From NCBI GenBank assembly GCA_945878845.1, contig CAMCUB010000015.1, forward strand, positions 1 through 64,000: a stretch of 64,000 nt of DNA, given 5' to 3'. Of the stretch, positions 53,630 through 61,233 are shown piece after piece. Positions within the stretch are counted from its first letter, which is position 1. Every line of letters begins with the position of its first letter. Made by a program: the position numbers and the translations under genes. Under the pieces are notes generated by a model. The model was not told the origin of the DNA, searched no databases, and saw only the letters and a program-made list of their open reading frames with translations. Source of the DNA: Erythrobacter sanguineus. Its GTDB lineage: Bacteria; Pseudomonadota; Alphaproteobacteria; Sphingomonadales; Sphingomonadaceae.

Positions 53630-54322
53630 ATGCGGTTCATTGCAATGGCGGCGGGTGCATCGGTGCTGGGCACCGGCGCCTATGTGGGCGGCGCGTTCGA
53701 TCAGGGCGAATATTACGCGATCGCGCCCGTCGATGTCGAAACGCGGCTCGCAGGGATGAATTTCGGCTCGGAGCTCAATGGCGAGAACGGCGGCGACGCG
53801 GCGATCCGCCTCGCGCTGCGCAGCCGCGGACCGAGTATGCTCCGCTGGGACCTGATGGTCGACGGCAAGCGCGCCGGCGAAGTGCGCGCCAACCTCGACC
53901 CGGCCGACAGCGGCACGCGCGTCAACGTGACCTTCAAGTTCACCGAGGGCGAGGGGATGATGGGTCTCGAGGAAGACCCGCTGGTCAACGGCATCGCCCG
54001 CATCGCGATGGAGGAGAAGGTCGATTCCGCCCTCGATGGCCGCGCCTTCGACAAGCGGCGGATGCAGGCCAAGATGGCCGCGATGATCGCCGCCAATCCG
54101 GGCAAGCTTGCCGCGATGCAGAAATCACTGCGCGACAACATCGAGAAGGAAATGGAGGAGGCCGAGCGCGAGTTCCCGGCCGAATACCAGTCCGATGAAT
54201 ACGGCAAGCCGACCACCTATGGCGAGCCTACCTCCTACGGCAAGCCCACGATGTCGACCAAGCCGCAGGACCCGGCCGACTTCGAGGACAGCCACGCCGA
54301 CGGCGGCTGGGGCGACAACTAG
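53630..54322 (+). CDS. Hypothetical protein with N-terminal anchor and YGKPT repeats
   Basis: A 230-residue protein, function unknown. A short hydrophobic start (MRFIAMAAGASVLGTGAYVGGAF) suggests an anchor or signal. The middle (about 30-110) is strand-rich; about 125-185 is a charged helical region; the C-terminus repeats YGKPTTYGEPTSYGKPT. The start follows GGGGG-TCTGAC. It overlaps the convergent hydrolase by four bases. Confidence 0.65.
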   Translation: MRFIAMAAGASVLGTGAYVGGAFDQGEYYAIAPVDVETRLAGMNFGSELNGENGGDAAIRLALRSRGPSMLRWDLMVDGKRAGEVRANLDPADSGTRVNVTFKFTEGEGMMGLEEDPLVNGIARIAMEEKVDSALDGRAFDKRRMQAKMAAMIAANPGKLAAMQKSLRDNIEKEMEEAEREFPAEYQSDEYGKPTTYGEPTSYGKPTMSTKPQDPADFEDSHADGGWGDN

Positions 54323-55212
54323 GGCGCCGTTGCAGGCGCGGGCGCGGCGGTTTCGGCCGTCAGCCCTGCCCGCAGCGCCGCTTCGAAAGCCGCGGGCTGA
54401 TCGAACATGATGAAGTGGAAAGCATCGTCGATGATGGTCAGCTGCATGTCGGGCGTCCCGGCATAGGCGGTGCGATACAGCGGCTCGACCCTTGCGCGCG
54501 GGGCGTAGAGGTTGGTCGCCGCGATCACCCGCACCGGCACTTTCACCTCCGGCAGACGCGCGCGCATGTCGGTGGTCATCAGCGCATGGATCGCGCCCGC
54601 AAAGCTCGCGCGGTCGCTGGCGATGGTCCAGTCGGCCACCCGCGTCTGATCGGCCGGCGCCTGCACCAGCGAGAGCACCCCGCGGCGCTGGCCTTCGGCA
54701 AAGCTGTCGCGGTCCTGTGCCAGCAGGCCGATGCGCGTATCCTCGGCGATCCGCGTGCTGCTGGCGACCGTTGCGCCCGGATTGAAAATCAGCGGGAAGA
54801 ACGGCAGCGAATCCACCACCACCACGCGGGTGATCCGGTCCGAGTGATCGGCGCCGAGCATCAGCCCGAGAAACCCGCCCATCGAATGGCCCGCATAGGC
54901 GGCGCGCTCGACCTTCTGGCAATCGAGATGGCGGATGATCTCCGCCTCGGTATTCCGCAGCACCTGCGCCGGATCGCCCTGGGCCGGCCGCCCGGCGAAA
55001 CCTGCGACATGCACGAGATGCAGGCGATAGTCCTTGGCGAGGCTCTCCTTCACCAGACTCCAGGTCTCTGGCGAGGAGCCAAGGCCCGGGACCAGCACCA
55101 GATCGGGGCCGGTGCCGGTGACCTCGAAGGGCGGGCAGGGGGCGGCGTCCTCGGCCTGCGCGGTGACAGGGATCAGCAGGGCGGCGAGCGCGGCGAGCAG
55201 GGGGAGTTTCAT
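54319..55212 (-). CDS. Exported alpha/beta hydrolase
   Basis: A 297-residue secreted hydrolase: signal peptide MKLPLLAALAALLIPVTAQA, then LVLVPGLGSSPETW, nucleophile elbow AGHSMGGFLGL (Ser about 125) and a late His in DDAFHFIMFD. No specific family could be named. Its ATG overlaps the stop of the HTH gene, making it the last gene of a four-gene operon. Confidence 0.85.
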   Translation of the reverse strand: MKLPLLAALAALLIPVTAQAEDAAPCPPFEVTGTGPDLVLVPGLGSSPETWSLVKESLAKDYRLHLVHVAGFAGRPAQGDPAQVLRNTEAEIIRHLDCQKVERAAYAGHSMGGFLGLMLGADHSDRITRVVVVDSLPFFPLIFNPGATVASSTRIAEDTRIGLLAQDRDSFAEGQRRGVLSLVQAPADQTRVADWTIASDRASFAGAIHALMTTDMRARLPEVKVPVRVIAATNLYAPRARVEPLYRTAYAGTPDMQLTIIDDAFHFIMFDQPAAFEAALRAGLTAETAAPAPATAP

Positions 55213-55412
55213 TCGGGGGTCTCCTCTCTCAGGAAAATGGCTTCGATCGGCAGACCGAACAGGTCGGCAATGGTGAAGGCGAGTGGGAGCGAGGGGTCGT
55301 AGCGGCCCTTCTCGATGGCATTGACGCTCTGGCGCGAGACGCCGAGGCGGTCGGCGAGGTCCTGCTGGCTCCAGCCATGCTCGGCGCGCAGCACCCGCAG
55401 GCGGTTGTTCAT
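55209..55412 (-). CDS. Small Cro/CI-type HTH regulator
   Basis: A 67-residue regulator: MNNRLRVLRAEHGWSQQDLADRLGVSRQSVNAIEKGRYDPSLPLAFTIADLFGLPIEAIF is a complete xenobiotic-response-element HTH, of the short type often paired with a multi-pass membrane protein. Both neighbours overlap by ATGA. It likely autoregulates the operon; candidate sites are described near 56,039 and 56,095. Confidence 0.9.
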   Translation of the reverse strand: MNNRLRVLRAEHGWSQQDLADRLGVSRQSVNAIEKGRYDPSLPLAFTIADLFGLPIEAIFLREETPE

Positions 55413-55849
55413 TCCGCCGCTTCCTCGTCATCGTCGGCGCAGTCTCCGCGCGTGGCGAGCGCGTTCACCATGCCGCCAATGCCGAGGCCGGTGAACCAGA
55501 AGAACGCCGCCCCGAACCCGCCATTGCCGGGGGGCAGGACCTCGTAATTCTGCAGGAACTCCCACACGGTCATGATGCTGAGGCAGAAGGCGGTGGCGAA
55601 CAGCGACTGGCGCACCAGCATGTGGCGGATATATTCGTCGGTCTCCTCCTCGAGCAGGCGGAAGATCGTCCAGAAGGTGCCGAGGATCGGCAGCGCGGGC
55701 AGCACCGCCGCGCCCCATGCCAGCGCGCCGGTGGGCGGGGCATGGCGGAACAGCGAGGTGACCGCGAAGAGCAGCACGACATAGAGCGTCATGCAGGTCG
55801 TGAGGCGAATGAGGTAGCGCCGCATCGCCGGGGACGGTTTGGTCGCCAT
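55409..55849 (-). CDS. Four-helix membrane protein, partner of the HTH regulator
   Basis: A 146-residue protein with four hydrophobic segments (about 18-34, 42-60, 82-98, 110-128) and an acidic tail. The central motif RLLEEETDEYIRHMLVRQSLFATAF resembles DUF2178-like proteins, which commonly sit next to small HTH regulators. Function unknown; it might sense a membrane state for the regulator. Confidence 0.72.
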   Translation of the reverse strand: MATKPSPAMRRYLIRLTTCMTLYVVLLFAVTSLFRHAPPTGALAWGAAVLPALPILGTFWTIFRLLEEETDEYIRHMLVRQSLFATAFCLSIMTVWEFLQNYEVLPPGNGGFGAAFFWFTGLGIGGMVNALATRGDCADDDEEAAE

Positions 55850-55852
55850 GGC

Positions 55853-56017
55853 TCAGGCCTTGCGCGCCGCGCAGGCGGAATCGCGGCGGATGATCCACGG
55901 CAGCATCACCAGCGGCGCGAACTGCGAGACCGCCTCGGGAATGATGTCGAACACCGCGAGCGCGGCGAGGGCGATCAGGACAGCAGCGAGCAGCAGCGCT
56001 TCTTGAATGCGGGTCAT
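55853..56017 (-). CDS. Small single-pass membrane protein (54 aa)
   Basis: A 54-residue protein with one long hydrophobic stretch (ALLLAAVLIALAALAVF) and a second weaker one (FAPLVMLPWII). The ATG at 56017 has AAGGAG about seven bases upstream, preferred to an ATG six codons earlier. It opens the HTH operon. No family recognised. Confidence 0.6.
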   Translation of the reverse strand: MTRIQEALLLAAVLIALAALAVFDIIPEAVSQFAPLVMLPWIIRRDSACAARKA

Positions 56018-56038
56018 GGAAAGCTCCTTTTGCATAAT

Positions 56039-56111
56039 GACAAGGTCACTTTACATTCGAGTCGTGGCGTGTGTCAAGGAGGCTTTCCATATTCTGACAG
56101 GTGACTTTTAC
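56039..56111. promoter_or_regulatory. Two related 17-base motifs in the shared intergenic region
   Basis: Read on the minus strand, GTAAAGTGACCTTGTCA (56055-56039) and GTAAAAGTCACCTGTCA (56111-56095) are near copies. The first overlaps the -10 box of the HTH operon, the second the putative -35 region of the thrS leader. They are candidate operators for the small HTH protein. Confidence 0.45.
56050..56077 (-). promoter_or_regulatory. Promoter of the HTH/membrane-protein operon
   Basis: On the minus strand a perfect -35 TTGACA (56077-56072) is followed after 16 bases by TGTAAA (56055-56050) as -10. Transcription would start about 25 bases before the small membrane protein gene. Confidence 0.6.
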
Positions 56112-56129
56112 CCCCTGAGCGCCTATATC
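56101..56129 (+). promoter_or_regulatory. Putative thrS leader promoter
   Basis: GTGACT (56101-56106, four of six -35 matches) and TATATC (56124-56129, four of six -10 matches) are 17 bases apart. The predicted start, seven to eight bases downstream, falls on or beside the leader ATG at 56137, and no Shine-Dalgarno precedes that ATG. The transcript may therefore be leaderless. Confidence 0.5.
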
Positions 56130-56136
56130 CTCCGCC

Positions 56137-56211
56137 ATGACCCTACTGCTGACCACCACCGCGACCACGACCACCCGGACTACCATCCGGGGGCGGCGGC
56201 GCGCGGGTTAG
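56137..56211 (+). CDS. Threonine-rich leader peptide of thrS
   Basis: A 24-codon frame: ATG, then Thr, three Leu, and a run in which codons 6-8, 10-13, 15 and 16 are all Thr (ten Thr in all), then Ile, Arg/Gly-rich codons and TAG. Ten of 24 is far above chance. It is the plus-strand frame closest to thrS upstream, ending 132 bases before its ATG. It resembles the Thr/Ile-coded leader of the enterobacterial thr operon in principle but precedes the synthetase gene. The ribosome would stall here when charged tRNA-Thr is scarce. Confidence 0.8.
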   Translation: MTLLLTTTATTTTRTTIRGRRRAG

Positions 56212-56244
56212 GCCCGGCAGCCCGCCGCCCGGTTCGGGACGGCG
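56174..56244 (+). promoter_or_regulatory. Attenuator with mutually exclusive hairpins upstream of thrS
   Basis: Four segments can pair in the classical way. 1:2 is CCCGGA (56174-56179) with TCCGGG (56186-56191), inside the Thr-codon end of the leader. 2:3 is GGGCGGCGG (56191-56199) with CCGCCGCCC (56222-56230). 3:4 is CGCCGCCCG with CGGG-A-CGGCG (56223-56231 and 56235-56244; one bulged A, GTT loop). A ribosome stalled on the Thr codons covers segment 1 and favours 2:3. A ribosome reaching the stop covers segment 2 and favours the 3:4 stem, the presumed terminator, which is followed only by a weak T-containing stretch (GGTGTTCTCC). A further stem GCGGTGTT/AACACCGC spans 56244-56282. Confidence 0.7.
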
Positions 56245-56343
56245 CGGTGTTCTCCCCGATCCGGTAACTCGCTCAACACCGCTCTTCCGGTGCGCGCCTG
56301 CTTGTGGCAGGGCGACCCGCAAACGAGACGGATTCCGAAAATC

Positions 56344-58347
56344 ATGACCGAACTGCTCAAGATCAGCCTGCCCGATGGCTCGGTGCGCGAAGTGCCTGCG
56401 GGCTCGACCCCGGCGGATATTGCCGCGGCGATCGGCCCGGGGCTCGCCAAGGCGGCGCTCGCCGCGCGGGTCAATGGCGAGCTGCGCGATCTGGCGCGGC
56501 CCTTCGAGGGCGATGCCGAGCTCGCGCTGGTCACCAGCCGCGACGAGGCCGATGCGCTCGAACTCGCGCGTCACGATTACGCCCACGTCCTGGCCGAGGC
56601 GGTGCAGGCATTGTTCCCCGGCACGCAGATCACCTTCGGCCCCTCGACCGACGACGGCTTCTACTATGACGTCAAGGCGCCCGAGAGCCGCGAGCCCTTC
56701 GGCATGGACGACCTCCCCGCCATCGAGGAGGAAATGCGCCGCATCATCCGCGCCGACAAGCCGCTGCGCCGCGAAGTCTGGAGCCGCGAGCAGCTCATCG
56801 CCAAGTGGGCGGGCGAGGGCGAGACCTTCAAGGCCGAATGGGCCAAGGAACTGCCCGAGGGCGAGGAACTGACGGTTTATTGGAGCGGCAACGACTGGCT
56901 CGACATGTGCCGCGGCCCGCACCTGCCCTCGACCGGCAAGCTCGATCCCGATGCCTTCAAGCTCATGCGTGTCGCGGGCGCTTACTGGCGCGGCGACCAG
57001 AACAATGCGCAGCTGACCCGCATTTACGGCACCGGCTGGCTCAACAAGAAGCAGCTGAACGCCCACCTCACCCGCCTCGAGGAAGCCGCCAAGCGCGATC
57101 ACCGCAAGCTGGGGCGCGAGATGGACCTGTTCCACTTGCAGGAAGAGGCGCACGGGAGCGTCTTCTGGCACCCCAAGGGCTACCGCATCTGGCGCGAGCT
57201 CGAGGCCTATATGCGCCGCAAGATGGACGGCTCGGGCTACCGCGAGATCAAGACCCCGCAGCTTATGGACGTGCGCCAGTGGACCCAGTCGGGCCACTGG
57301 GGGAAGTACGCGCAGAACATGTTCGCGGTCCCCGACATCGTGCCGGACGTGGACGAGGAGAGCGGCGCGGCCTCGCCCAAGGTCGCCGGTGATGCCGAAT
57401 GGCTCGCGATCAAGCCGATGAATTGCCCCGCGCATGTGATGGTGTTCAAGCAGGGCATCACTTCCTACCGCGACCTGCCGATCCGGCTTGGGGAGATGGG
57501 CTGCTGCCACCGCAACGAGCCCCACGGCGCGCTCCACGGGCTGATGCGCGTGCGCCAGTTCACGCAGGACGATGCGCATATCTTCTGCATGGAATCGCAG
57601 GTGGTTGCCGAGGTGCAGAGCTTCATCGCGCTCGCCGATTCGGTCTATCGCGATTTCGGCTTTACCTATGACATCAAGCTCGCCCTGCGCCCCGAAAAGC
57701 GCTTCGGCAGCGAGGCCGATTGGGACAAGGCTGAGCAGGAACTGCGCGACGCGCTCACCGCGAACGGCCTCGAATGGGAAGAACTCCCCGGCGAGGGCGC
57801 GTTCTATGCGCCCAAGCTCGAATGGCACCTGACCGACGCGATCGGGCGCACCTGGCAGGTCGGCACGATCCAGTCGGACCGCGTTCTCCCCGAGCGGCTC
57901 GATGCCAACTACATCGGCGAGGATGGCGAAAAGCACCGCCCGGTGATGCTCCACCGCGCGATCTTCGGGAGCTATGAGCGCTTCATCGGCATCCTGATCG
58001 AGCACTTCGCCGGACGCCTGCCCGCATGGCTCGCCCCGGTTCAGGCGGTGGTGGCGACGATCGTCTCGGACGCGGACGGCTATGCCGAGGACGTCGCGGC
58101 CCAACTGCGCGCTGCCGGTATCCGGGTCGAGACCGACACCCGCAACGAGAAGATCAACTACAAGGTCCGCGAACACAGCCTCGCGAAAGTCCCGCACCTG
58201 CTGGTGGTCGGCAAGCGCGAGACCGAGGAAGGCACCGTCGCGGTCCGCACGCTGGGCGCGGAGGACCAGAAGGTGATGCCGCTGACCGAGGCGATCGCGA
58301 TGCTGCGCAGCGAAGGCACCCCGCCGGATCTCAAGCTGGAGAACTGA
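56344..58347 (+). CDS. thrS: Threonyl-tRNA synthetase
   Basis: A 667-residue class II synthetase. The N-terminal TGS domain ([21 protein letters not shown]) is followed by the editing domain ([19 protein letters not shown], with H-x3-H), the catalytic core with motif 1, motif 2 ([30 protein letters not shown]), motif 3 ([19 protein letters not shown]), and the anticodon-binding domain ([20 protein letters not shown]). Zinc ligands include the Cys in [11 protein letters not shown] 56344 gives the full TGS domain. Expression is probably set by the leader/attenuator described upstream. Confidence 0.97.
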   Translation: MTELLKISLPDGSVREVPAGSTPADIAAAIGPGLAKAALAARVNGELRDLARPFEGDAELALVTSRDEADALELARHDYAHVLAEAVQALFPGTQITFGPSTDDGFYYDVKAPESREPFGMDDLPAIEEEMRRIIRADKPLRREVWSREQLIAKWAGEGETFKAEWAKELPEGEELTVYWSGNDWLDMCRGPHLPSTGKLDPDAFKLMRVAGAYWRGDQNNAQLTRIYGTGWLNKKQLNAHLTRLEEAAKRDHRKLGREMDLFHLQEEAHGSVFWHPKGYRIWRELEAYMRRKMDGSGYREIKTPQLMDVRQWTQSGHWGKYAQNMFAVPDIVPDVDEESGAASPKVAGDAEWLAIKPMNCPAHVMVFKQGITSYRDLPIRLGEMGCCHRNEPHGALHGLMRVRQFTQDDAHIFCMESQVVAEVQSFIALADSVYRDFGFTYDIKLALRPEKRFGSEADWDKAEQELRDALTANGLEWEELPGEGAFYAPKLEWHLTDAIGRTWQVGTIQSDRVLPERLDANYIGEDGEKHRPVMLHRAIFGSYERFIGILIEHFAGRLPAWLAPVQAVVATIVSDADGYAEDVAAQLRAAGIRVETDTRNEKINYKVREHSLAKVPHLLVVGKRETEEGTVAVRTLGAEDQKVMPLTEAIAMLRSEGTPPDLKLEN

Positions 58348-58349
58348 CC

Positions 58350-58757
58350 GTGAAGCTGATCATCGCTCTTGCACCCGCAGTGCTTGTGCTGCTCGCAGGC
58401 TGTGGCTCCGAAGCCGAACCGGCCAAGGAAGCCGCCGCCGTCGACCATTCCACAATGGACCACTCCGGCCACGACATGGGAGCGGCCACCCCTGCCGACC
58501 TGACCGAGGCGCAGGCGGCCTACAAGGCGGTGAATGACCGGATGCACGCCGGGATGGCCGATATTCCCGCCGATCCCGATGTCGCGTTCATGCAGGGCAT
58601 GCTGGCGCACCACAAGGGCGCGGTCGAGATGTCGGAAGTGGCGCTCAAATATGCCAAGGACGCCAAGGCGCGCGATCTCGCGACCCGCGTGATCGCGGCG
58701 CAGAAGGCCGAAATCGCCGAGATGGAAGCCTGGCTCAAGGCGCGCGGCGGCAAGTAG
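58350..58757 (+). CDS. DUF305 lipoprotein, possible metal-binding protein
   Basis: A 135-residue exported protein starting at a GTG two bases after thrS. The signal ends in the lipobox LLAGC (C at about 18). A His/Met-rich linker (DHSTMDHSGHDMG) precedes the DUF305 domain with DVAFMQGMLAHHKGAVEMSEVAL. Some DUF305 proteins bind copper or silver, and the Met/His pattern fits. Although close to thrS it is unlikely to share its function. Confidence 0.85.
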   Translation: MKLIIALAPAVLVLLAGCGSEAEPAKEAAAVDHSTMDHSGHDMGAATPADLTEAQAAYKAVNDRMHAGMADIPADPDVAFMQGMLAHHKGAVEMSEVALKYAKDAKARDLATRVIAAQKAEIAEMEAWLKARGGK

Positions 58758-58762
58758 CCCGC

Positions 58763-59506
58763 GTGGAACTGATCGGGGGCTTTACCGCGCTGCAACTTGC
58801 TGTCGCGTTCGGCGCGGCGCTTGGCTCGGCCTTCGTGCGCGGGCTTACGGGCTTCGGCATGGCGATCCTGCTGGTGCCGGTGCTGGCTCTCGCGCTCCCC
58901 CCGGTCGAGGCGGTGGTGCTGACCAATGCGCTGTCGCTGATGATCGGCGCGACCGAGATCCGCAGCCTGGTGCGCGATGCCGAGAAGAGCGCCTGGGTGA
59001 TCGGGGGGCTGGTCGTGGTGACGACGCCGATTGGCCTCTACGCCCTGTCGCTGACGGGCCGGGACGTGGCGCGGCTCGTGATCGCGCTGATCGCCTTGAG
59101 CGCCTTTGTCGCGATCCTGCTCCCCCGGCGCGGGAACGCGGTGCCGGGGCGCGGGGTGACGGGCTTCGTTGGGGTGCTGAGCGGGTTGATGACCGGCTAT
59201 GCCGGGATGCCCGGGCCGCCGGTGGTGCCCTATTACGCGGGCCGCGATCTGCCGAGGGCGACCGCCAAGGCCTCGATGCAGCTGATCTTCACCATCGCCG
59301 CCACCGCCGGATTGGTGACCGCGACATGGCTCGGCATCCTGCGCTTCGAGCTGCTGCTGTTTGCGGTGCTGATCCTGCCGGTGATCATCCTCGGCAACCG
59401 GCTGGGGGCGCGGGTGTCGGGGACGATCAGTGATTCCGTCTGGCGCGCCGCTGTGGGCGTGGTGCTGGGCGGGGCGGCGCTGGCCGCCTTCATTCGTATA
59501 GTTTAA
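58763..59506 (+). CDS. TauE/SafE family permease (sulfite/organosulfur exporter type)
   Basis: A 247-residue protein with seven to eight hydrophobic helices. The duplicated family signature is seen as SAFVRGLTGFGMAILLVPVLAL and GVLSGLMTGYAGMPGPPVVPYY. Members export sulfite, sulfoacetate or related anions; the substrate is not determinable. It starts with a GTG five bases after the DUF305 gene and converges with the DUF1223 gene (4-base overlap). Confidence 0.88.
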   Translation: MELIGGFTALQLAVAFGAALGSAFVRGLTGFGMAILLVPVLALALPPVEAVVLTNALSLMIGATEIRSLVRDAEKSAWVIGGLVVVTTPIGLYALSLTGRDVARLVIALIALSAFVAILLPRRGNAVPGRGVTGFVGVLSGLMTGYAGMPGPPVVPYYAGRDLPRATAKASMQLIFTIAATAGLVTATWLGILRFELLLFAVLILPVIILGNRLGARVSGTISDSVWRAAVGVVLGGAALAAFIRIV

Positions 59507-60273
59507 GAGACCCAGCGCGCGGCGAGCACCTTGCCGCCGCCCGGCTGACGCAGCACCAGCGCATAGCGGTCCGCGCCCGCCACCTTGAGCTGGCTCGCCG
59601 CCAGCGTCACGCTCGCCTTGCCACCGGCCCAGTCACTGACCTTGCGTTCCGAGCGCAAAACATTGGAATAGGTGACCTTGCGCCCGCCATTCTCGCCGCT
59701 GCCAATGCTGACAGCGACCTTGCGGGTGACCCCGACCAGCACCAGCTCGGCCTTGCCCGCGCCGGTGCCCGAGAGGTTCACCGCATAGCCGCCGCCCGTG
59801 CCCGCTGTGACGCGGATTGCGGCGTCGCTCTTGCCATATTGCTTGACGCTCGGCGCGACCTCGGAGGCGTTCGAGCCGACCAGGCCATAGCTCCCGTTGA
59901 CCACCAGCTGCGGGGTATAGACCCCGTTGCGGCCATCAAGGCCCCGGCGTGCGTAGTTCTGCTGGAGGCTGGTGTTGCTCTCCTGCGCGAGCGTGTCCTT
60001 CCACCCGAGCCGGTCCCAATAGGTGACGGGCCGGGCGATCACGACGAGATCGGGGTTGGCGCTGAGCTTCTCGGCCAGCGCATCGGCGGGCGGGCAGGAG
60101 GAACAGCCCTGGCTGGTGAACAGCTCGAGCAGCACCGGCTCGCCCGCAACGGCAACAGCGGGAGCCTTGCCGCCGGGCGCGGCCGAGGGCGCGCCTTGCG
60201 ACAGGCCGAGGCTGGCAGCGCCCAGCACGGCGACAGCGCCGAACGCGGCAAGAAGGGGGCGGCTGATGGTCAT
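59503..60273 (-). CDS. Exported DUF1223 thioredoxin-like protein
   Basis: A 256-residue protein with a signal-like N-terminus (PLLAAFGAVAVLGAASLGLSQG) and a thioredoxin-like domain carrying LLELFTSQGCSSCPPAD, a C-x-x-C site. DUF1223 members are predicted periplasmic redox proteins; no partner is known here. ATG 60273 is favoured by GAGG about eight bases upstream, inside a longer frame with another ATG at 60282. Confidence 0.88.
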   Translation of the reverse strand: MTISRPLLAAFGAVAVLGAASLGLSQGAPSAAPGGKAPAVAVAGEPVLLELFTSQGCSSCPPADALAEKLSANPDLVVIARPVTYWDRLGWKDTLAQESNTSLQQNYARRGLDGRNGVYTPQLVVNGSYGLVGSNASEVAPSVKQYGKSDAAIRVTAGTGGGYAVNLSGTGAGKAELVLVGVTRKVAVSIGSGENGGRKVTYSNVLRSERKVSDWAGGKASVTLAASQLKVAGADRYALVLRQPGGGKVLAARWVS

Positions 60274-60344
60274 CGGTTTCATCCTCGCACAAATACGTCG
60301 AGGATGCTTTCGCAATCTGCGGGCTTCCGGTTACACCGGAGCAG

Positions 60345-60473
60345 TCAGAACGGAAAAGCGCGCCCGGCCAGGATCAGCGACAGCGCGCAGCCGAGCACGA
60401 TCAACTGGCGCGCGAACTCCACCGCGTCGAGGCGGTTGGCGGCGGCGAGCGGCAGGGCAAGAGCGCGGGTCAT
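60345..60473 (-). CDS. Possible small membrane peptide (42 aa)
   Basis: A 42-codon frame, ATG 60473 to TGA 60345, with an amphipathic N-terminal part (ALPLAAANRLDAVEFARQ) and a hydrophobic end (LIVLGCALSLILAGRAFPF). It lies in the otherwise empty interval between the DUF1223 and secreted-protein genes. The protein reads like a real small membrane peptide, but no clear ribosome site precedes it. Confidence 0.4.
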   Translation of the reverse strand: MTRALALPLAAANRLDAVEFARQLIVLGCALSLILAGRAFPF

Positions 60474-60591
60474 CGGGAGCACTTTCGCTGCAAATCCCTA
60501 ACGAACCGTTAACTTGTTGCGCGCGGCTCGGCTTGAACCGCAATCCGCGCGCCTCTAGTCTCGCGTGGCGAAAGAATGAGGGGACCTGGAC

Positions 60592-61218
60592 ATGGCACGT
60601 CTGTTTCTGGCGATCTTGGCCTTCGGCACAGCAAGTGCCGCGCAGGCTTGCGAGCTGCATGTCTGGCCCGCCGATGTGCTCGATGTCGGAACGGTGGGGA
60701 CGCAGGCCAACCGCGACGGCGTGACCGACCGCGGCGGGCTGATCGGCGGGATGTTCTCGAGCAGCAATCCCGACCGCTTCGAAGTGCTGACGGCCACCCT
60801 CCCGCAGGAACGGCAAGCGGCGCTGATCGAGGGCGCGGCGCCTGCCGCGGCGCTGTCGCTCGCCGAAGGGTGCGCGGTGGTGCTCCACAAAGGCGAGGCC
60901 TATGACCGCGAAAACAAGGGCCGTGGCAGCGCATCGACCTCCGACGATTACCACGAGCTCAGCGTCGATGCGGTCTACTTCAACTCGCACCCCTTGTACG
61001 GCAAGGATATTCTCACCTACTTCACCTTCCGCAGCTTCGGCGACCAGCCGCGATATGCGCGGCAGATCAGCAAGATGAAGCGCGTGAAGATGAAGGGCAT
61101 CGCCTTCACCACCAGCGAGGAAGTCGCAGCCTCGATGCGGGCGATCGAGGTGGCTTTCACCGAGACCTTCGCCAAGTTTGGCCGCGAAAGCGTGAAGCCC
61201 TTGCCCGCGCGGCGCTAA
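60592..61218 (+). CDS. Secreted hypothetical protein (208 aa)
   Basis: A 208-residue protein with a clear signal peptide (MARLFLAILAFGTASAAQA) and a short cysteine-containing start of the mature part (CELHVWPADVL). No motif was recognised. A GAGG is seen upstream of the ATG. Its mature domain mixes helices and strands and has a basic KMKRVKMKG patch. It ends 16 bases before the convergent agmatine deiminase gene. Confidence 0.7.
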   Translation: MARLFLAILAFGTASAAQACELHVWPADVLDVGTVGTQANRDGVTDRGGLIGGMFSSSNPDRFEVLTATLPQERQAALIEGAAPAAALSLAEGCAVVLHKGEAYDRENKGRGSASTSDDYHELSVDAVYFNSHPLYGKDILTYFTFRSFGDQPRYARQISKMKRVKMKGIAFTTSEEVAASMRAIEVAFTETFAKFGRESVKPLPARR

Positions 61219-61233
61219 ACTGCCCGCGCGGCG

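Noticed and set aside
56143..58197. 684-codon minus-strand frame opposite thrS
   Set aside because: Antisense to all thrS motifs; no recognisable domain, composition is shadow-like. It also covers the leader region, whose Thr codons make sense only on the plus strand.
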